Assembly: GCA_002424635.1 (NCBI GenBank)
Contig: DIKT01000006.1
Location: 1 to 6,190 of the forward strand
Direction of reading: 5' to 3'
Source: Desulfobulbaceae bacterium UBA5611
GTDB taxonomy: Bacteria; Desulfobacterota; Desulfobulbia; Desulfobulbales; Desulfocapsaceae
DNA: 6,190 bases
Position numbers and translations under genes: made by a program. Numbering within the stretch: the stretch's first letter is position 1; every line of letters starts with the position of its first letter. The notes under the pieces are model-generated. The model made no database searches, was not told the origin of the DNA, and saw only the letters and a program-made list of their open reading frames with translations. This document shows, piece after piece, positions 5,000 to 6,190 of this stretch.

Positions 5000-6190
5000 T
5001 CAGAAGGAAGCCAGAAAAAGTACATTCAGGCAGCCGATCAGAAAACCGAGGAAGGCGCCAAAGATATTGATATATTTAAACTGCTCTTCCATAATTGACA
5101 GGAGCAGCCTCTCCAGACGGAGCAGATCCAGTGAATCGACCTTCTCTTTGACGATCTGTTTAAGATTGAGCGAGGCCACCAGTCCCGGCACTTCAAGGGC
5201 CAGCATATCAGAGGCCATCTTCTGGATCGACTGATAAAGACCATCCCGCACCCCGGCCGGAAGCAAGGAGGACAGACGACCGATAGGACGACTAAGCAGT
5301 TCCTGCAGCAGGGCCTGGGTCATAAAGTTCAGGCTCTTTCTGGTATCTGCTGAACGCAGCAGCGACAATACCTCATCCTTGATCCAGCTCTTGCCCTTGC
5401 GCATGCCGGCATCACCCAACAGATCCCATAAGGCTTCTCCCAGGGATAAGTTGCCCCCTTCTATATGAGTTTCCAGATTATCGCGGATCATCGATGCGAC
5501 AGCTGTCGTCATTTCCGGTTCACGAAGAAAGGCTACCAGCTGATGGCTTAACTGCGAGCAGAACTGCTCGACCTTATCCTCTTGCTCCGCCTTTTTACTA
5601 TCTTCTACCGGAAATAATGTAATTTCGGCCACTTCACCAATAATCCTGGTCAGAGGAGTGGCCAGAAAAGCCTGACTTCTTTCCCGCAGGACGGTTGAGA
5701 CCCGCTGCTGCACCTCTTCATTCTGCAGCCAGCCTACAATATCATCTTCTTTATCAATCAGATATTGGCGGACCTTCTTCTCTACCGTCTCCATGCTGAG
5801 AAAATTCTTGACCATTCCGGCCATAGGTCCCATGGACGCGATAAAATCCTCGACGCCGGCGCGCACCCCTTTGACAATTTTATCGCGAATCTCAGGCTCA
5901 CTCAAGACCACCGCAAATTTGCCTAACAGCGCCGGCGTCTGCTCTTGAATGGTATTGACAATAAGCTCCTGCAACGAGGCCGGCAGGATATCAGCCAGGG
6001 ATTTTTTCTGCCTGAGGGTGGCATAAACCTTCTGCTGGACAAAGCTCAGGGTCCATTGCTCCATGGCCGGACTGGCCAGCATGCGGGCCAGATTTTTCTC
6101 GATAAAGGCATAGCCGCCTTCTCGTTCGCGGCCGGGAAAAATATCGGCGAGACTGGTGGCCAGGATGCGCTCCAGTTGCCGGTCAATAGC
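5000..6190 (-). CDS. DUF445 family membrane protein, C-terminal part
   Basis: The minus-strand frame is open from the window edge, so the start lies outside; 396 residues are visible. The Met whose codon is at 6080-6082 is internal, because the frame continues through 36 further sensible residues (ending IEKNLARMLASPAM). The visible part is a long, highly charged helical region with repeated amphipathic stretches (for example EIRDKIVKGVRAGVEDF, EEVQQRVSTVLRER and EPEMTTAVASMIRDNLE), followed by one hydrophobic C-terminal segment at about 373-396 (INIFGAFLGFLIGCLNVLF). This helical middle plus C-terminal membrane anchor, with LERLLLSIMEEQFKYINIFGAFLGFLIG at the end, matches DUF445 proteins, which also carry membrane helices near the N-terminus; those would be outside the window. 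The function of the family is unknown. Family members are often about 400-430 residues, so this one may be somewhat longer. It ends 20 bases from the mgtE stop, on the opposite strand. Confidence 0.85.
   Translation of the reverse strand, partial: AIDRQLERILATSLADIFPGREREGGYAFIEKNLARMLASPAMEQWTLSFVQQKVYATLRQKKSLADILPASLQELIVNTIQEQTPALLGKFAVVLSEPEIRDKIVKGVRAGVEDFIASMGPMAGMVKNFLSMETVEKKVRQYLIDKEDDIVGWLQNEEVQQRVSTVLRERSQAFLATPLTRIIGEVAEITLFPVEDSKKAEQEDKVEQFCSQLSHQLVAFLREPEMTTAVASMIRDNLETHIEGGNLSLGEALWDLLGDAGMRKGKSWIKDEVLSLLRSADTRKSLNFMTQALLQELLSRPIGRLSSLLPAGVRDGLYQSIQKMASDMLALEVPGLVASLNLKQIVKEKVDSLDLLRLERLLLSIMEEQFKYINIFGAFLGFLIGCLNVLFLASF

Overview
The window looks like an ordinary housekeeping stretch of a Gram-negative bacterial chromosome of middling GC content. 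The protein flavour suggests a deltaproteobacterium (Desulfobacterota, perhaps near the Desulfobulbaceae): an EF-G2-type paralogue, a MogA/MoaB-type protein, a deltaproteobacterial-looking MgtE, and small DUF2065 and DUF445 membrane proteins. This placement is an inference from sequence style, not a search result. No mobile element, CRISPR array, rRNA or tRNA was seen.

Layout: (1) Positions 1-1758, + strand: the 3' part of an EF-G-like translational GTPase gene (domains II-V; the G domain lies outside the window), then after 60 bases a complete molybdenum-cofactor gene of the MogA/MoaB family. (2) Positions 1788-1817: a strong hairpin whose T-rich tail is on the minus-strand side, so it mainly terminates the convergent purM. 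(3) Positions 1842-2897, - strand: complete purM (AIR synthetase, purine biosynthesis), apparently a single-gene unit. (4) Positions 2898-3183: a 286-base divergent intergenic region with a weak purM promoter candidate and no convincing gene. (5) Positions 3184-3399, + strand: a 71-codon DUF2065 (YjeT-like) membrane protein. (6) Positions 3400-3596: a 197-base spacer with a hairpin after the DUF2065 gene, an AT-rich promoter-like block and a perfect palindrome just upstream of the next ribosome binding site. (7) Positions 3597-4979, + strand: complete mgtE, a magnesium channel/transporter. (8) Positions 5000-6190, - strand: the C-terminal part of a DUF445 membrane protein, converging on mgtE with only 20 bases between the stop codons and a perfect 11-bp inverted repeat across the junction.

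The genes do not form one pathway: they serve translation, molybdopterin cofactor synthesis, purine synthesis, Mg2+ uptake and unknown membrane functions. The only likely co-transcribed pair is the EF-G-like gene with the mog gene. I found no evidence for a new multi-gene system. The most checkable oddities are non-coding: the palindrome ahead of mgtE, the inverted repeat across the mgtE/DUF445 junction, and an 8-bp tandem duplication that creates the purM stop codon.
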